Positions 11,724 to 22,591 of a stretch of DNA of 64,000 nucleotides are shown piece by piece (within the stretch, counting starts at the first letter, position 1; each line of letters begins with the position of its first letter). The notes beneath the pieces were generated by a model, which did not search any database, was not told where the DNA came from, and saw only the letters and a program-made list of their open reading frames with translations. The stretch is from Panulirus ornatus (lineage: Eukaryota; Arthropoda; Malacostraca; Decapoda; Palinuridae): the NCBI RefSeq assembly GCF_036320965.1, contig NC_092230.1, positions 46,394,094 to 46,458,093 of the forward strand, given 5' to 3'. Made by a program: the position numbers and the translations under genes.

Positions 11724-13474
11724 AATAATAAGGTATAGGTATAAGTTTGTTGAGTATTCCTGGTAAATTATATGGGAGGGTATTGATTGAGAGGGTGAAG
11801 GCATGTACAGAGCATCAGATTGGGGAAGAGCAGTGTGGTTTCAGAAATGGTAGAGGATGTGTGGATTAGGTGTTTGCTTTGAAGAATGTATGTGAGAAAT
11901 ACTTAGAAAAGCAAATGAATTTGTATGTAGCATTTATGGATCTGGATAAGGCATATGACAGAGTTGATAGAGATGCTCTGTGGAAAGTATTAAGAATATA
12001 TGGTGTGGGAGGCAAATTGTTAGAAGCAGTGAAAAGTCTTTATCGAGGATGTAAGGCATGTTTACATGTAGGAAGATAGGAAAGTGATTGGTTCTCAGTC
12101 TGAGTGAATGTAGGTTTGCGGCAGGGGTGTGTGATGTCTCCATGGTTGTTTAATTTGTTTATGGATGGGGTTGTTAGGGAGGTGAATGCAAGAGTTTTAG
12201 AAAGAGGGGCAAGTATGCAGTCTGTTGTGGATGAGAGAGCTTGGGAAGTGAGTCAGTTGTTGTTCACTGATGATACAGCGCTGGTGGCTGATTCATGTGA
12301 GAAACTGCAGAAGCTGGTGACTGAGTTTGGTAAAGTGTGTGAAAGAAGAAAGTTAAGAGTAAATGTGAATAAGAGCAAGGTTATTAGGTACAGTAGGGTT
12401 GAGGGTCAAGTCAATTGGGAGGTAAGTTTGAATGGAGAAAAACTGGTGGAAGTAAAGTGTTTTAGATATCTGGGAGTGGATCTGGCAGCAGATGGAACCA
12501 TGGAAGTGGAAGTGAATCATAGGGTGGGGGAGGAGGCGAAAATTCTGGGAGCCTTGAAGAATGTTTGGAAGTCAAGAACATTATCTCAGGAAAGCGAAAA
12601 TGGGTATGCTTGAAGGAATAGTTCCATCAATGATGTATGGTTACGAGGCGTGGGCTATGGATAGAGTTGTGCGCAGGAGGGTGGATGTGCTGGAAATGAG
12701 ATGTTTGAGGACAATATGTGGTGTGAGGTGGTTTGATCGAGTTAGTAATGTAAGGGTAAGAGAGATGTGTGGAAATAAAAAGAGTGTGGTTGAGATAGCA
12801 GAAGAGGGTGTTTTGAAATGGTTTGGTCACATGGAGAGAATGAGGGAGGAAAGATTGACCAAGAGGATATATGTGTCAGAGGTGGAGGGAACGAGAAGTG
12901 GGAGACCAAATTGGAGGTGGAAAGATGGAGTGAAAAAGATTTTGAGTGATCGGGGCCTAAACATGCAGGAGGGTGTAAGGCGTGCAAGGAATAGAGTGAA
13001 TTGGAACAATGTGGTATACTGGGGTCGACGTGCTGTCAATGGATTGAACCAGGGCATGTGAAGCGTCTGGGGTAAACCATGGAAAGTTCTGTGGGGCCTG
13101 GATGTGGAAAGGGAGCTGTGGTTTCGGTGCATTATTACATGACAGCTAGAGACTGAGTGTGAACGAATGGGGCCTTTGTTGTCTTTTCCTAGTGCTACCT
13201 CGCACACATGAGGGGGAGGGGGTTGTTATTCCATGTGTGGTGGGGTGGCGATGGGAATGAATAAAGGCAGGCAGTATGAATTGTGTACATGTGTATATAT
13301 GTATATGTCTCTGTGTGTATATATATATGTGTACATTGAGATGTATAGGTATGTATATTTGCGTGTGTGGACATGTGTTTGTGGGTGGGCTGGGCCATTC
13401 TTTTGTATGTTTCCATGCGCTACCTTGCTAACGCGGAAGACAACGACAAAGCAAAATAAATAAATATGAATAAA
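11724..13474 (+). mobile_element. 5'-truncated RTE LINE inserted in the tandem array
   Basis: Starts inside the reverse transcriptase (GISLLSIPGKLYGR region) and runs through the palm, the C-terminal region and the full-length 3' UTR to 'acaaagcaaaataaataaata'. Reverse transcriptase landmarks are visible: FMDLDKAYDRV at ~11935, LRQGCVMSPWLFNLFMDG at ~12118, LLFTDDTALV at ~12265 and CFRYLGVDLA at ~12460. It is dead: TAG replaces a sense codon after CVD at ~11868, TAG follows VGR at ~12077, a frameshift lies near 12590, and the catalytic FADD reads FTDD. A 13-bp target duplication flanks it. It represents the subfamily with the long 3' UTR. Confidence 0.85.
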
Positions 13475-13487
13475 ATTATTTGGTTCA
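13475..13487 (+). repeat. Right target site duplication of the RTE copy at 11.7 kb
   Basis: 'attatttggttca', identical to 11711-11723. The tandem unit resumes immediately afterwards with 'tatttattgggtatcag'. Confidence 0.75.
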
Positions 13488-15190
13488 TATTTATTGGGTA
13501 TCAGTCTGCTTGGGAAGGGATTATGATACATTTTTCATAATTATATCAGGTATAGAAGGGATTTATTATATAGTATTTAAGTCTGAAAATAAAGTTTTTT
13601 GAGCTAAAAAAATTCCCTTCAATTATTGGTATTTTTGTGAGAATAATAGATTTGCTCAAAAGTCTCTGTTTAAAGACTATTTTACTTGCTGAATTTGAAT
13701 ATGTGGTTGAATTATGTATTAAGGGACATTAAGGCCTGTTGATAGATTATTAATGGTTACTGTTTTGGAATATTCTGTGATTATTTGGTCCATATTTATT
13801 AGGTATCACTCATGTTTCTCAAGTACTTTGATATAGTTTTAAATGATTGCTTCAAGTATAGAAGTGTTTCATTATGTTATATTTCAGTTTTAAAACAAAA
13901 TGGTTTTTGGGTTAAAAAAAATTCCTTAACTATCACCTGAAATTTTTTGATTTATTGAGGGTAATAGAGTTGCTTGAAAATTTTAATATGGACTAATTTT
14001 CATGCTTAATTCAAATCTTGCGTTGAAATATATGCTATGGGTCATTAAGACCTGTAAATAAGTAATTAATGGTTCCTCTTTTGGACTTTTCTCTGATTAT
14101 TCAGTTCATATTCATTCGGTGTCTGTTGTCTTGGGAAAGCATTATGAGACTGTATCAAGTATAGAAGTGATTTAATATGTATTTCAATTTTGAAAGGTTT
14201 TTTGGCTCAAACATTCCCTGAATGTAGTATTACCTGCCATTATTGGTATTTCTGTGAGGATAATAAATTTACTTGAGAATCTCAGTTTAAGGACTATATT
14301 TCATGTTAAATTGGAATCTGAGGTTGAAATATATGCTGATGGACATCAAGGCCTGTAAGTAAGTAATCAGTGGTTAATCTTTTGGATGATTCTGTGATTA
14401 TTCTGTTTGTATTTATTGGGTATCTCTTGCCTTGGGTAATCATTGAGATATTTTTCATGATTACTTCAAGCAGAGAAGCATTTCATTGTCATATTTAAAT
14501 TATAAAGCAAAAAGGTATTGAGCTACAAATTTCCTGTAATTTTTGGTATTTTTGTGAGGGTAAGAGTTGCTTGAAAATCTCAATATGAGGACTATTTTAC
14601 TTGCTGAATTCGAATCTGGGGTTGAAATATATATTTTTAATATAAAGGCCTGTTAATGAGTAGTTCTTGGTTACTCCCTTGAATGATTGTATAATAATTT
14701 GGTTCGTATTTATTGGGTATGTGTTGTTATGGTAGCATTATGAGATATTTTCCATGATTATTTCAAGTATAAAAGTGTTTCATTATGTCATAGTTCAGTT
14801 TTGAAACAGAAAGGTTTTTGGGCTTCAGAATTCTCCTAATACCTGTAATTTTTAGTACTTTCTTTTTCAGGCTATGTATTTGCTTGAAAACCCCAGTTTA
14901 AGGAATAATTTTCAAGCTTGATTGAAATCTGGAGTTGAATATATGCTGTGGGTCATTAAGACCTGTAAATAAATAATTATTGGTTACTTTTTTGTGCTAG
15001 ATTAAGATTATTCTGTTAATATTTATTGGCTATCTCTTCTTAGGAAAGTATTCTGTGACATTTTCCGTGATGTATTCCAACTGTAGAAGTGATTTATTAT
15101 GTCACATTTCAGTCTTAAAACAAAAAAGATTTTTGAGCAAGAAAATTCCTTGTAATATTACTTGCAATTTTTGGTATTTTTATGCAGGTA

Positions 15191-16160
15191 CAGGTACACC
15201 ACCAATTTCCAGCACTCTTGGTTCCAAAGCCTTGCCAGATTAACAATTTTGCTGGACCAACTGTGGTCACATAATGATATTTTATCAACACACCTATAAC
15301 CCACTAATTATACATCTCCCATTTTTCTATAGTATACCATGGACTGCTAGAAATTTGAATTAAACAAGTATGTAAATTAAATGAATAGATGAAATACATT
15401 ATACACCTGCTCAGGACTGAGGCGCTTGTCAGCTACGAGTTTTGCAAATTCGTTCACATACTCGGCAGCTCCATCATGGTTTGCAAACCGCTTTTCTCCG
15501 CACGCTTTATTCATGGAAATTCCATGATGCTTCTTTAATTTTTGAATCCATCCTTCGCTATAGTCACTCTCATGTTGTAATTTAATTTCTTTATGGAACA
15601 ACTTAGCCTGGTCCATTATCATGCTACCTGACAAGTCCACTCCATCACTCCAACACTGTCAAAACCATTCCATCATCACTCGATCATGCTCAGTACTCTT
15701 ACCATCTTTCATAGTTTTTCTAATCATCATTTGCTTCTTAGAATTGCTGTCTGCATAGAATTTCAATACATTCTCCCTTTGCTTCTTTATATCATTAACA
15801 TTGATGAACCAATACTGTAGATGTCACACAGCTTACGCACTGAAACACCACTTTATCTTGGATCAATATGGACTGGTGTTTACGTTTCACACCACGACTG
15901 ACGTTCTCATATGTCTTAGAAGCCATAGGTAGGGTTAAATTTAAGCAAAATAAGCTAAGAATCTCACAGAATTGCGGTGTGTCACCACCAACAAGTGCAG
16001 TGTAAAGAGTGTAAATGAGCGTGCCCTACACACAATGCCATCTGTGGCCGCCCAGTAAACTAGTCTGGTGGCCGCAGTGATTTCAAGTCCCCTCACGTAA
16101 TTTTGTCTGGACTAAAGAGGTGCTGAACCATTAGTTGCCGGAAATTCGGTGGTGTACCTG
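15191..16160 (-). mobile_element. 970-bp Tigger/pogo-like DNA transposon with intact ends
   Basis: Begins CAGGTACACCACCAATTTCC and ends with its near-perfect inverted copy (GGAAATTCGGTGGTGTACCTG, one extra base), giving terminal inverted repeats of about 21-24 bases. It is bounded by TA at 15189-15190 and 16161-16162, the Tc1/mariner target duplication. Flanks are the two halves of one unit of the tandem array ('ggtatttttatgcagg' and 'ttggttgagaacctcagtat'), so the insertion site is visible. Inside, on the minus strand, is the N-terminal half of a transposase (15377-15926). The catalytic DDE part is absent, so it is a deletion derivative that depended on a partner. Confidence 0.85.
15377..15926 (-). 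pseudogene. Tigger/jerky-like transposase, N-terminal half, broken
   Basis: From an ATG at 15926 the minus strand reads MASKTYENVSRGVKRKHQSI, a typical start before a pipsqueak-type helix-turn-helix. Frameshifts follow. The downstream frame (15640-15377) holds a CENPB-type DNA-binding segment: GSMIMDQAKLFHKE, SEGWIQKLKKHHGI, then EYVNEFAKLVADK and LSPEQVYN. In complete pogo/Tigger transposases that last motif sits just before the first catalytic Asp. Here the frame runs into unrelated residues and stops near the right-hand terminal sequence, so the nuclease domain has been lost by deletion. Confidence 0.75.
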
Positions 16161-18377
16161 TATTAGCTTTGGTTGAGAACCTCAGTATAAGGACCATTTA
16201 CTTGCTGAATTCAAGTTTGGGGTTGAAATCTGTATTGTGGTATTTAAATTTAAGGCCTGTAAATATGTAATCAAAGGTTAAACTTTTGGATGATTCTGCG
16301 ATTACTTGGTTTTTGTTAATTAGGTATCTCTCACCACAGGAAATCATTTTGAGATACTTTTGTGGTTCTTTTTATTATATAAGCATATCAGTGTCAAATT
16401 TAAGATTCCCACAGCTTTTACTTATAATTGTTGTATTTTTGACGGTAATGGATTTGTTTGAAAACCTCAATATAGGGACTGTTTTACTTACTGAATTTGA
16501 ATCTTGGGTAAAAATATATATTTGGGGATATTAAAGCCTGTAAATAAGTAATTAATAGTTACTCATATAGAATATTCTGTGGTTATTCAGTTCATACTTA
16601 TTGGGTGTCACTCCTGTTACAGAAGCATTATGAGATGCATTCTGTGATTATTTTAAGCACTGAAGCATTTCAGTATGTCATATTTCAGTTTTAAAACAAA
16701 AAGGCTTTTAGGATAAAAAATTCTTTGAACTATTTCTTGTAATTTTGGTATTTTTGTGAGGGTAACATATCTCCTTGCAAACTTCAGTATAATGACTATT
16801 CAACTTTCTTAGTTTGAATCTGGGGTCAAGAAATATATCAGGGGATATTAAAGCCTGTAAGTAAGTGATTAATTGTTACTCCTTTGGATGAATCTGTGAT
16901 TATTTGGCATTATTTGGGCATCATTCGTGTCACAGAAACATTGTGACATATTTCCTGTGATTATTTCATGTTTAGAAGCGTTTATTATGTCACATTTCAG
17001 TTTTAAAACAAAATTTCCTTGATATATTACTTGCAGATTTTGGAATTTTCTTGAGGCTAATAGGTTTGCTTGAAAACTTTAATATGAGGACTAATTTTCG
17101 TGCCTATTTCAAATCTTTGGTTGAAATATATGTTGTGGGACATTAAGACATGTAAATAAGTCATTAATGGTTACCATTTTGGACTGTACTGTGATTATTC
17201 ACTTCATATTTATTGGGTATTAATCAAATTGGGAAAGCATTAGACATTTCTCATGATTATTTCAAGCATAAAAGCTATTTACTATGTCATATTTCAATTT
17301 TAAAGCAAAAAGGCTTTTAGGCTAAAACTTTGCCAAACTATTACCTGCAATTTTTGGTCATTCTGTGAGGATGAGAAATTTGCTTGAAAATCTCGGTATA
17401 AGAACTATTTTTCATGCTGAATAAGAATCTGGCATTGAAGCACATGTTGAAGGACATGAAGGCCTGTAAATAAGTAATCATTGATTAATCTTTTGGATGA
17501 TTTAGTAATTATTCCGTTTGTTTTATTGGGTATCTGTTGCCTCAGGAAATCATTGAGATATTTTCTATATTTCAAGTACGGAAGCATTTCATTGTCATAA
17601 TTAGATTATAAAACAAAATTGTTTTGCACATGAAAAAATTACCTGTAATTTTTTTTGTGGGGGTAATAGTTTTCCTTGAAAACCTAATGTAAGGACTATT
17701 TTACTTGCTGAATTCAAATCTGTGGTTGAAATATATATTTGTGGATGTAAAGGCATGTAAATGAGGACTTGATAGTTACTCCTTTGGACAATTCTGTGAA
17801 TATTTGGCTTGAATTGGATATCATTCAGGTTATAGTAGTATTACAAGGTACTTTCTACGATTATTTCAAGTAAAGAAGCATTTCATTATGTCAGTTTTAA
17901 AACAAAAAGGTTTTTGGGCTTAAAAATTCCTTTATATCTTATTGTTTATTTGTTTTTTCAGGCTATTAGATTTGTTTGAAAACCTCAATATAAGTAATAA
18001 TTTTCATGCTTAATCGAAATCTGGAGTCGAACTATATATTGCAGGACCTTGACATGAACTACTTAATGGTTACTCTTTTAGGTGTCTGTCATTTCTGGAA
18101 ATTACTACATTTTTTTATTCTTTCAGCTATATAAGCATTTCATAATGTCTTAAAATGATAAAACAAGGTTTTTTTGGGGGGAAATGCAACTATTGCCTGT
18201 AATTTTTTGTATTTTTGTGAGTAATAGATTTGCAGTGTCTGTTATCTTTGTGAGTGTAATAGATTTGCTTGAAAGCCACAGCATAAGGATTATTTTTCAT
18301 GTTGAGTTCAGATCTGGAAAATAAGTAAATAAGTAATTAATTATTACTCTTTTGGTTGATTCTGTGATTTTTCAGTT

Positions 18378-18996
18378 TATACAATGTTGTATGGTTGCGA
18401 GGCGTGGGCTATTGATAGAGTTGTGCGCAGGAGGATGGATGTGCTGGAAATGAGATGTTTGAGGACAATGTGTGGTGTGAGGTGGTTTGATCGAGTGAGT
18501 AACGTAAGGGTAAGAGAGATGTGTGGAAATAAAAAAGAGCGTGGTTGAGAGAGCAGAAGAGGGTGTTTTGAAGTGGTTTGGGCACATGGAGAGGATGAGT
18601 GAGGAAAGATTGACCAAGAGGATATATGTGTCGGAGGTGGAGGGAACAAGGAGAAGAGGGAGACCAAATTGGAGGTGGAAAGATGGAGTGAAAAAGATTT
18701 TGTGTGATCGGGGCCTGAACATGCAGGAGGGTGAAAGGAGGGCAAGGAATAGAGTGAATTGGAGCGATGTGGTATACCGGGGTTGACGTGCTGTCAGTGG
18801 ATTGAAGCAAGGCATGTGAAGCGTCTGGGGTAAACCATGGAAAGCTGTGTAGGTATGTATATTTGCGTGTGTGGACGTATGTATATACATGTGTATGGGG
18901 GGGGGTTGGGCCATTTCTTTCGTCTGTTTCCTTGCGCTACCTCGCAAACACGGGAGACAGCGACAAAGTATAATAAAAAAAAATATATAATAATAA
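18378..18996 (+). mobile_element. Short 5'-truncated RTE LINE, young subfamily
   Basis: Starts at TMLYGCEAWAIDRV in the C-terminal region and runs to 'gcgacaaagtataataaaaaaaaa'. A one-base insertion at 18532-18537 (aaaaaag) shifts the frame between CGN-K and KKSVVERAEEG. The 3' UTR jumps from 'ccatggaaagctgtg' directly to 'taggtatgtatatttgcg', lacking ~255 bases present in the 11.7-kb copy. The same junction occurs in the copies at 50.1 and 56.4 kb. It is inserted in a unit of the tandem array; the target duplication is not clear. Confidence 0.8.
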
Positions 18997-19385
18997 TAAT
19001 ATACTAATCGGTATCTGTCAGGTTAGGGAAGCATAATGAGATATTTTGCGTGATTATTTCAAGTACAGAAGCGTTTCATGTCTCATATTTCAGTGGTAAA
19101 ACAAAAAAAGATTTTGGCTAAAAAAGAAAATATTGCCTGCAATTTTTGTTAGGGTTATAGATTTTCATGAAAACCAGTTCAAATATTATTTTTCATGCTG
19201 AATTATAATCTGGGGTTGAAATATTTGTTAAGAAATATTAAGGCCTGTAAATAAGTAATTAATGAATATTCTTTTGGATGACTTTGTGATTCTTTAGTTC
19301 ATCTTTATTGGGTATCTGTTGGCTTAGGGAAGCATTTGATTTCCCATGGTTATTTCAAGTATAAAAGCACTTATGTCATATAATT

Positions 19386-19813
19386 CCACCTCATGATCTC
19401 CCAAGATTACTCTTCCTCATTTCCTCTCTACCAATAGAAGTTATCTTTTTTCTTTTTTTCTTTTTTTTTCTGTCTCCCGCGTTTTACGTGTTTATATTTC
19501 CTTATCAGATAATTCCTTGAAACCTCATCCTTTCTTGTCATCGAGTTCAAAAACTGTACTATTCTGTTGTATTTGTTTCTCGTTTTTGCGTGCTTTTCCC
19601 ATTCATTTTTTTATATTTCTGCTCCAAAATTTTGTAGTTTTGTAAATGTTTTACTGTCCAAAAGAAACTTTAGAATTACAAAACAGTCCAACTATTTGAT
19701 TTGACATCAGACCATCTGGAATACATCTCCACCTTATGCCAGAAGAAGTTTTCAGTGTTCAAGCCTTCACAGTAATAACTATATAGGGAAAGTAATTAGT
19801 GAAAAATTAATTC
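19386..19813. other. Spacer between tandem array and zinc-finger gene
   Basis: Nothing coding. A T-rich run at 19446-19470 followed by 'ctgtctcccgcg' looks like the bare 3' tip of an RTE copy in minus orientation. Confidence 0.4.
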
Positions 19814-19819
19814 TTTATT
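19814..19819 (-). promoter_or_regulatory. Polyadenylation signal of the zinc-finger gene
   Basis: Minus-strand AATAAA, 330 bases after the stop codon at 20150. It is the nearest good hexamer that I see and implies a 3' UTR of about 350 bases. Confidence 0.5.
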
Positions 19820-20149
19820 CAATCTCATATATTTAACAGGTTTCATCTGCATGATAAAGGAAGACTGGTAAACTAAATACTATTGTGTATAAATAAATAT
19901 TATATAAAAATAATACAAATTCCAGGATAACCTGTTATTGCATATGGTGTTTCCTGCACCTATGTTGTTTATGATGAATATGTCCTGTCAAAAATCAGAT
20001 GCTGATAATGTTTAGCAGAGCAAGTGCATAAACAAAACATCATCCAACTGTAGAAACTACACCTTACTGTAATGACCACACGTTTTTGTCACATGACTAG
20101 AAAATCTTACATCTCAAATTTCTTGTATGTTTGTATCAGCTCATAACAC

Positions 20150-20809
20150 CTACTCTTGTCCTTGTGGCTGCTGATATGCAGTATCTTGTAAACTAGTACC
20201 CAAAATCTGGGGATCATAGGAAACACTTGAGAGGAAAACTTGGGCTTGCATGTCAGATGAACGAGAAGTGTTGCTTGTTCTATTGCTTATCAAATGTTCT
20301 TGCTGCTGAGCCTGTCCTACAGTAACAATATGAAGCTGCTGAGCATTCTGTAAGTGGTGTGCATGTTGCTGTTGTTGAGATACAGCACCAAGGTAATTTT
20401 CACCTCCACATGCTGGCTGACCAAGGTTACTATTCATTTGTGATGCACTCTGAGCTTGTTGGAAGAGTGATGGCTTCTTCTCAGCAATAAAGCATGTGGC
20501 ATCTGGCTGCTGAAGTGAATCCAGGCCTCGATTCAGCTGGGTGCTTGTAGCATTCATATTGCAGTCTTTAGTCTGAACTGCAGGAAGTGACTGAGTGCTG
20601 TTCTGCTGGTGGAATGTTGCATTTGTATGGCTGGCAAGATGACGACTTAGATTGGATTCTTGAACAAACAATTTATTGCATATGTGACACTTGTGTGACT
20701 TGGATAGAGCTGACTGCTGGTGTTGACTGTGATGAGCTGTCATTTGTTGATGGTTCACAAAGTCTTGGCCACACACAGTACATTTCAGGGAATTCTGACG
20801 TTCATGACT
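20150..20809 (-). CDS. Zinc-finger gene, last coding exon (fingers 8-9, Gln-rich tail)
   Basis: After the acceptor 'tcttcattcag' the exon starts in phase 0 with SHERQNSLKC. The first His completes finger 7 (RHVA|SH, the H-x3-H pair). Finger 8 is CTVCGQDF...HHSQH and finger 9 is CHICNKLF...HLASH. The remaining ~150 residues are rich in Gln, Ser, Asn and His, with QQQQHAHH-type runs, resembling a glutamine-rich activation or low-complexity tail. The stop is TAG at 20150-20152. No further domain is seen. The 'tcttcattcag' acceptor is confirmed by the finger spacing across the junction. Confidence 0.9.
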   Translation of the reverse strand, partial: SHERQNSLKCTVCGQDFVNHQQMTAHHSQHQQSALSKSHKCHICNKLFVQESNLSRHLASHTNATFHQQNSTQSLPAVQTKDCNMNATSTQLNRGLDSLQQPDATCFIAEKKPSLFQQAQSASQMNSNLGQPACGGENYLGAVSQQQQHAHHLQNAQQLHIVTVGQAQQQEHLISNRTSNTSRSSDMQAQVFLSSVSYDPQILGTSLQDTAYQQPQGQE

Positions 20810-21289
20810 CTGAATGAAGAAAAATACATTTAAATTCTTGGAAATTTTCTATGGTAATTTCTGAAGATGGTTATAAAACACAACAACATTCAATTATTTC
20901 TATGATACAACAAAAAGTAGAAATGTATTGCTCACCCAAATTACAACCATTTCCACTACAGTAGAAAAAGTAAATTGATTAATACTGCTGTCTATGCTGT
21001 ATCTTTGTAACATCTTTTTAACTTTAATAAAATGGGGTAAAGCAAATGAGCAGATATAGCCTTTCAGCTTACCTTCACAATCCTTGACCCACATTCAAAC
21101 AGCTTACATGTTAATATAAGCACAACAATTGTTCATTCTCCACATTTAAGTGTCTTTGAAAAGGGAAATTAACATTTAAATTTACACCTTCCCTTTCAAG
21201 CACAAGACTAATGCATCCCCATGATCAAAATCATTCCTGTCATCTGCAACAATTCTCTCTCTTTTGCAGCCTATATCTTGCTGCACCTT

Positions 21290-22190
21290 CAACAACAGTA
21301 TTACCAAAATATATCTTTATATTTTTTCTCACCTTTTGCCATTCTGCATTTAGTTTCTCCTAGTAGCTCTTCACACATGACTAAACTCACCCTTTTTCAC
21401 CAGCCTCTTCTTACCCATATCAATTCTTCCTTTCTGAAAGCCTCTACAAATCTCTCTCCCCACCACCACCTCTAAGAGTCTCTCTTGCACGCCTGTCAAT
21501 CGGTACGTAATCCAACAATGCCCGCTCACCATCTCTGCTATTCCACATAACACTTTTTCAACCAGTTATTCCCAATCACCAGTCCTTTACCAGCACACAG
21601 CTCTACAAGCTGTTCAAGATTTCCATTCAACTTATCAAATACCCCATACCTCCCAGTTATACCCTCAACTGCCACATTACCCACTTTTGCATTCACATCA
21701 CCCATCACTAATACCTGATCTCTCACATCAAAACTACTGATGCACTCACTCAGTTCCTCCTAAAATATCTCTCTCCCTCAGTCATCTCATCATCAAGTGC
21801 ATAAGCAGTAATAATCACCTACTTCTCGGATTCCACTTTCATTTTTACCTACATCAGTCTATGGTCCACTTCTTTACAGTATTTCATACATTCCCACAAT
21901 TCCTCCTTTAGCAAAAACGCTTTCCATTCCTTAGCTCTTGTCCTCACTATAATCTCTGATCTTACCCCACCCCCACAAAATATAAAAAGACATCCCCAAA
22001 CCATTCTTCCCCCTTAACTTTGAGCCTTGTTCCACTCAGAGTTAGAACATCCAGAATTCTTTCCTCAAACATACTATCTATCTCTCCCTTATCTTGATTA
22101 TATCCACACACTTTCAGATACCCTACCCTGAGCCTACAGGGAGGATGCAAACTCTTTGCTTGGCTCCCTCTTTTACAACTTTTAGAATGA
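21290..22190 (-). mobile_element. RTE LINE fragment, endonuclease part
   Basis: The minus strand keeps, in three frames, pieces of the apurinic endonuclease domain. RVGYLKVCGYNQDKGEI and ILDVLTLSGTRLKVKGEEWF lie at 22140-21990 (ordinarily LDVLALSETKLKG). VLVMGDVNAKVGN lies at ~21720-21680; the GD-NA residues are the core of this nuclease family. Stops separate the pieces. It lies in the last intron of the zinc-finger gene, on the gene's own strand. Confidence 0.7.
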
Positions 22191-22345
22191 TGTGGTATAC
22201 TAGGGTCAGTGGACTGAATTAGGGAACTGTGGTTTCGGTACCTTACAAATAATAACTAAAGAGTGGATGTGGCCTTTCTTCATCTGTTCATGGCACAATC
22301 CCACTAAGGTTGGACAAGGCGATCAAGTATGAACAAGAAAAAAAC
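22190..22345 (+). mobile_element. RTE LINE 3' UTR fragment, opposite orientation
   Basis: Plus strand: 'tgatgtggtatactagggtc', 'gtggtttcggtacctta', 'ggcctttcttcatctgttc' and 'gcgatcaagtatgaacaag' follow the order of the family's C-terminus and 3' UTR with internal deletions. It abuts the minus-strand endonuclease fragment head to tail in inverted orientation. Confidence 0.55.
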
Positions 22346-22415
22346 ATACTTATTCTCCATTTCCCACATTAGGGAGGAAGAATCAGGAACAGACTACAAA
22401 ATGGCCCCATTGGAA
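22345..22415 (+). repeat. SINE-like repeat fragment
   Basis: 'ctccatttcccacattaggg' followed by 'aggaacagactacaaaatggcccc' resembles the first 70 bases of the SINE-like repeat at 11.2-11.7 and 45.4 kb. Short and diverged. Confidence 0.4.
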
Positions 22416-22471
22416 TAATAATTTGAAAAAATCCTACTATTCAAAGTTGTGTTCAAGGACAATGTACATAC

Positions 22472-22591
22472 AGCAACATGTCTCTTAAGCAAGCTGGGTG
22501 TAGCAAATTTCTTGTTGCAAACATGGCATGTTGGAAGCATAGGATTCTTGCCAGAACCATCGTGCAGTCGCTGATGACGTCCCAGGGAATC
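22472..22591 (-). CDS. Zinc-finger gene exon (end of finger 6, finger 7)
   Basis: 40 codons in phase 0 between the acceptor 'cttttcctggcag' and the donor GTATGT. DSLGRHQRLH completes finger 6, begun as CSVCGRQFTSQ on the previous exon; the spacing F-x5-L-x2-H-x3-H is exact. Finger 7 begins CHVCNKKFATPSLLKRHVA and is finished by SH on the last exon. An upstream intron of ~4.4 kb holds two RTE copies. Confidence 0.9.

Larger units (their letters stand above)
10080..19385. repeat. Diverged ~300-bp tandem repeat array, with likely higher-order structure
   Basis: About 18 copies of one unit are recognisable. Each contains, in order, versions of 'ttgcttgaaaacctcaatat', 'ggactattttacttgctgaa', 'tctggggttgaaatatat', 'taaggcctgtaaataagtaa', 'ggatgattctgtgattatt', 'catatttattgggtatct', 'agcattatgagatatttt', 'cattatgtcatatttcag' and 'tgcaatttttggtattttt'. 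The 'cctgtaaataagtaattaatgg' anchor recurs near 10170, 10446, 10852, 11153, 13738, 14056, 14356, 14654, 14967, 16260, 16541, 16858, 17153, 17467, 17757, 18053, 18324 and 19249. Spacing is 276-325 bases apart from one longer unit and the transposon insertions. Four consecutive units (14056-14967) pair in order with four later ones (17153-18053). No unit has a usable open frame. Identity between units is moderate, so the array is old. Confidence 0.85.

Noticed and set aside
13226..13531. Frames full of HTYTSQ/YIYTH-type peptides in several places (13.2, 26.5, 33.2, 45.6, 62.0 kb)
   Set aside because: They come from the TATG/CATA-rich microsatellite-like part of the RTE 3' UTR.
10080..19385. Regular repeats might suggest a CRISPR-like or regulatory array
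   Set aside because: The unit is ~300 bp, with no constant short repeat plus variable spacer, in eukaryotic DNA. It is a satellite-like array.
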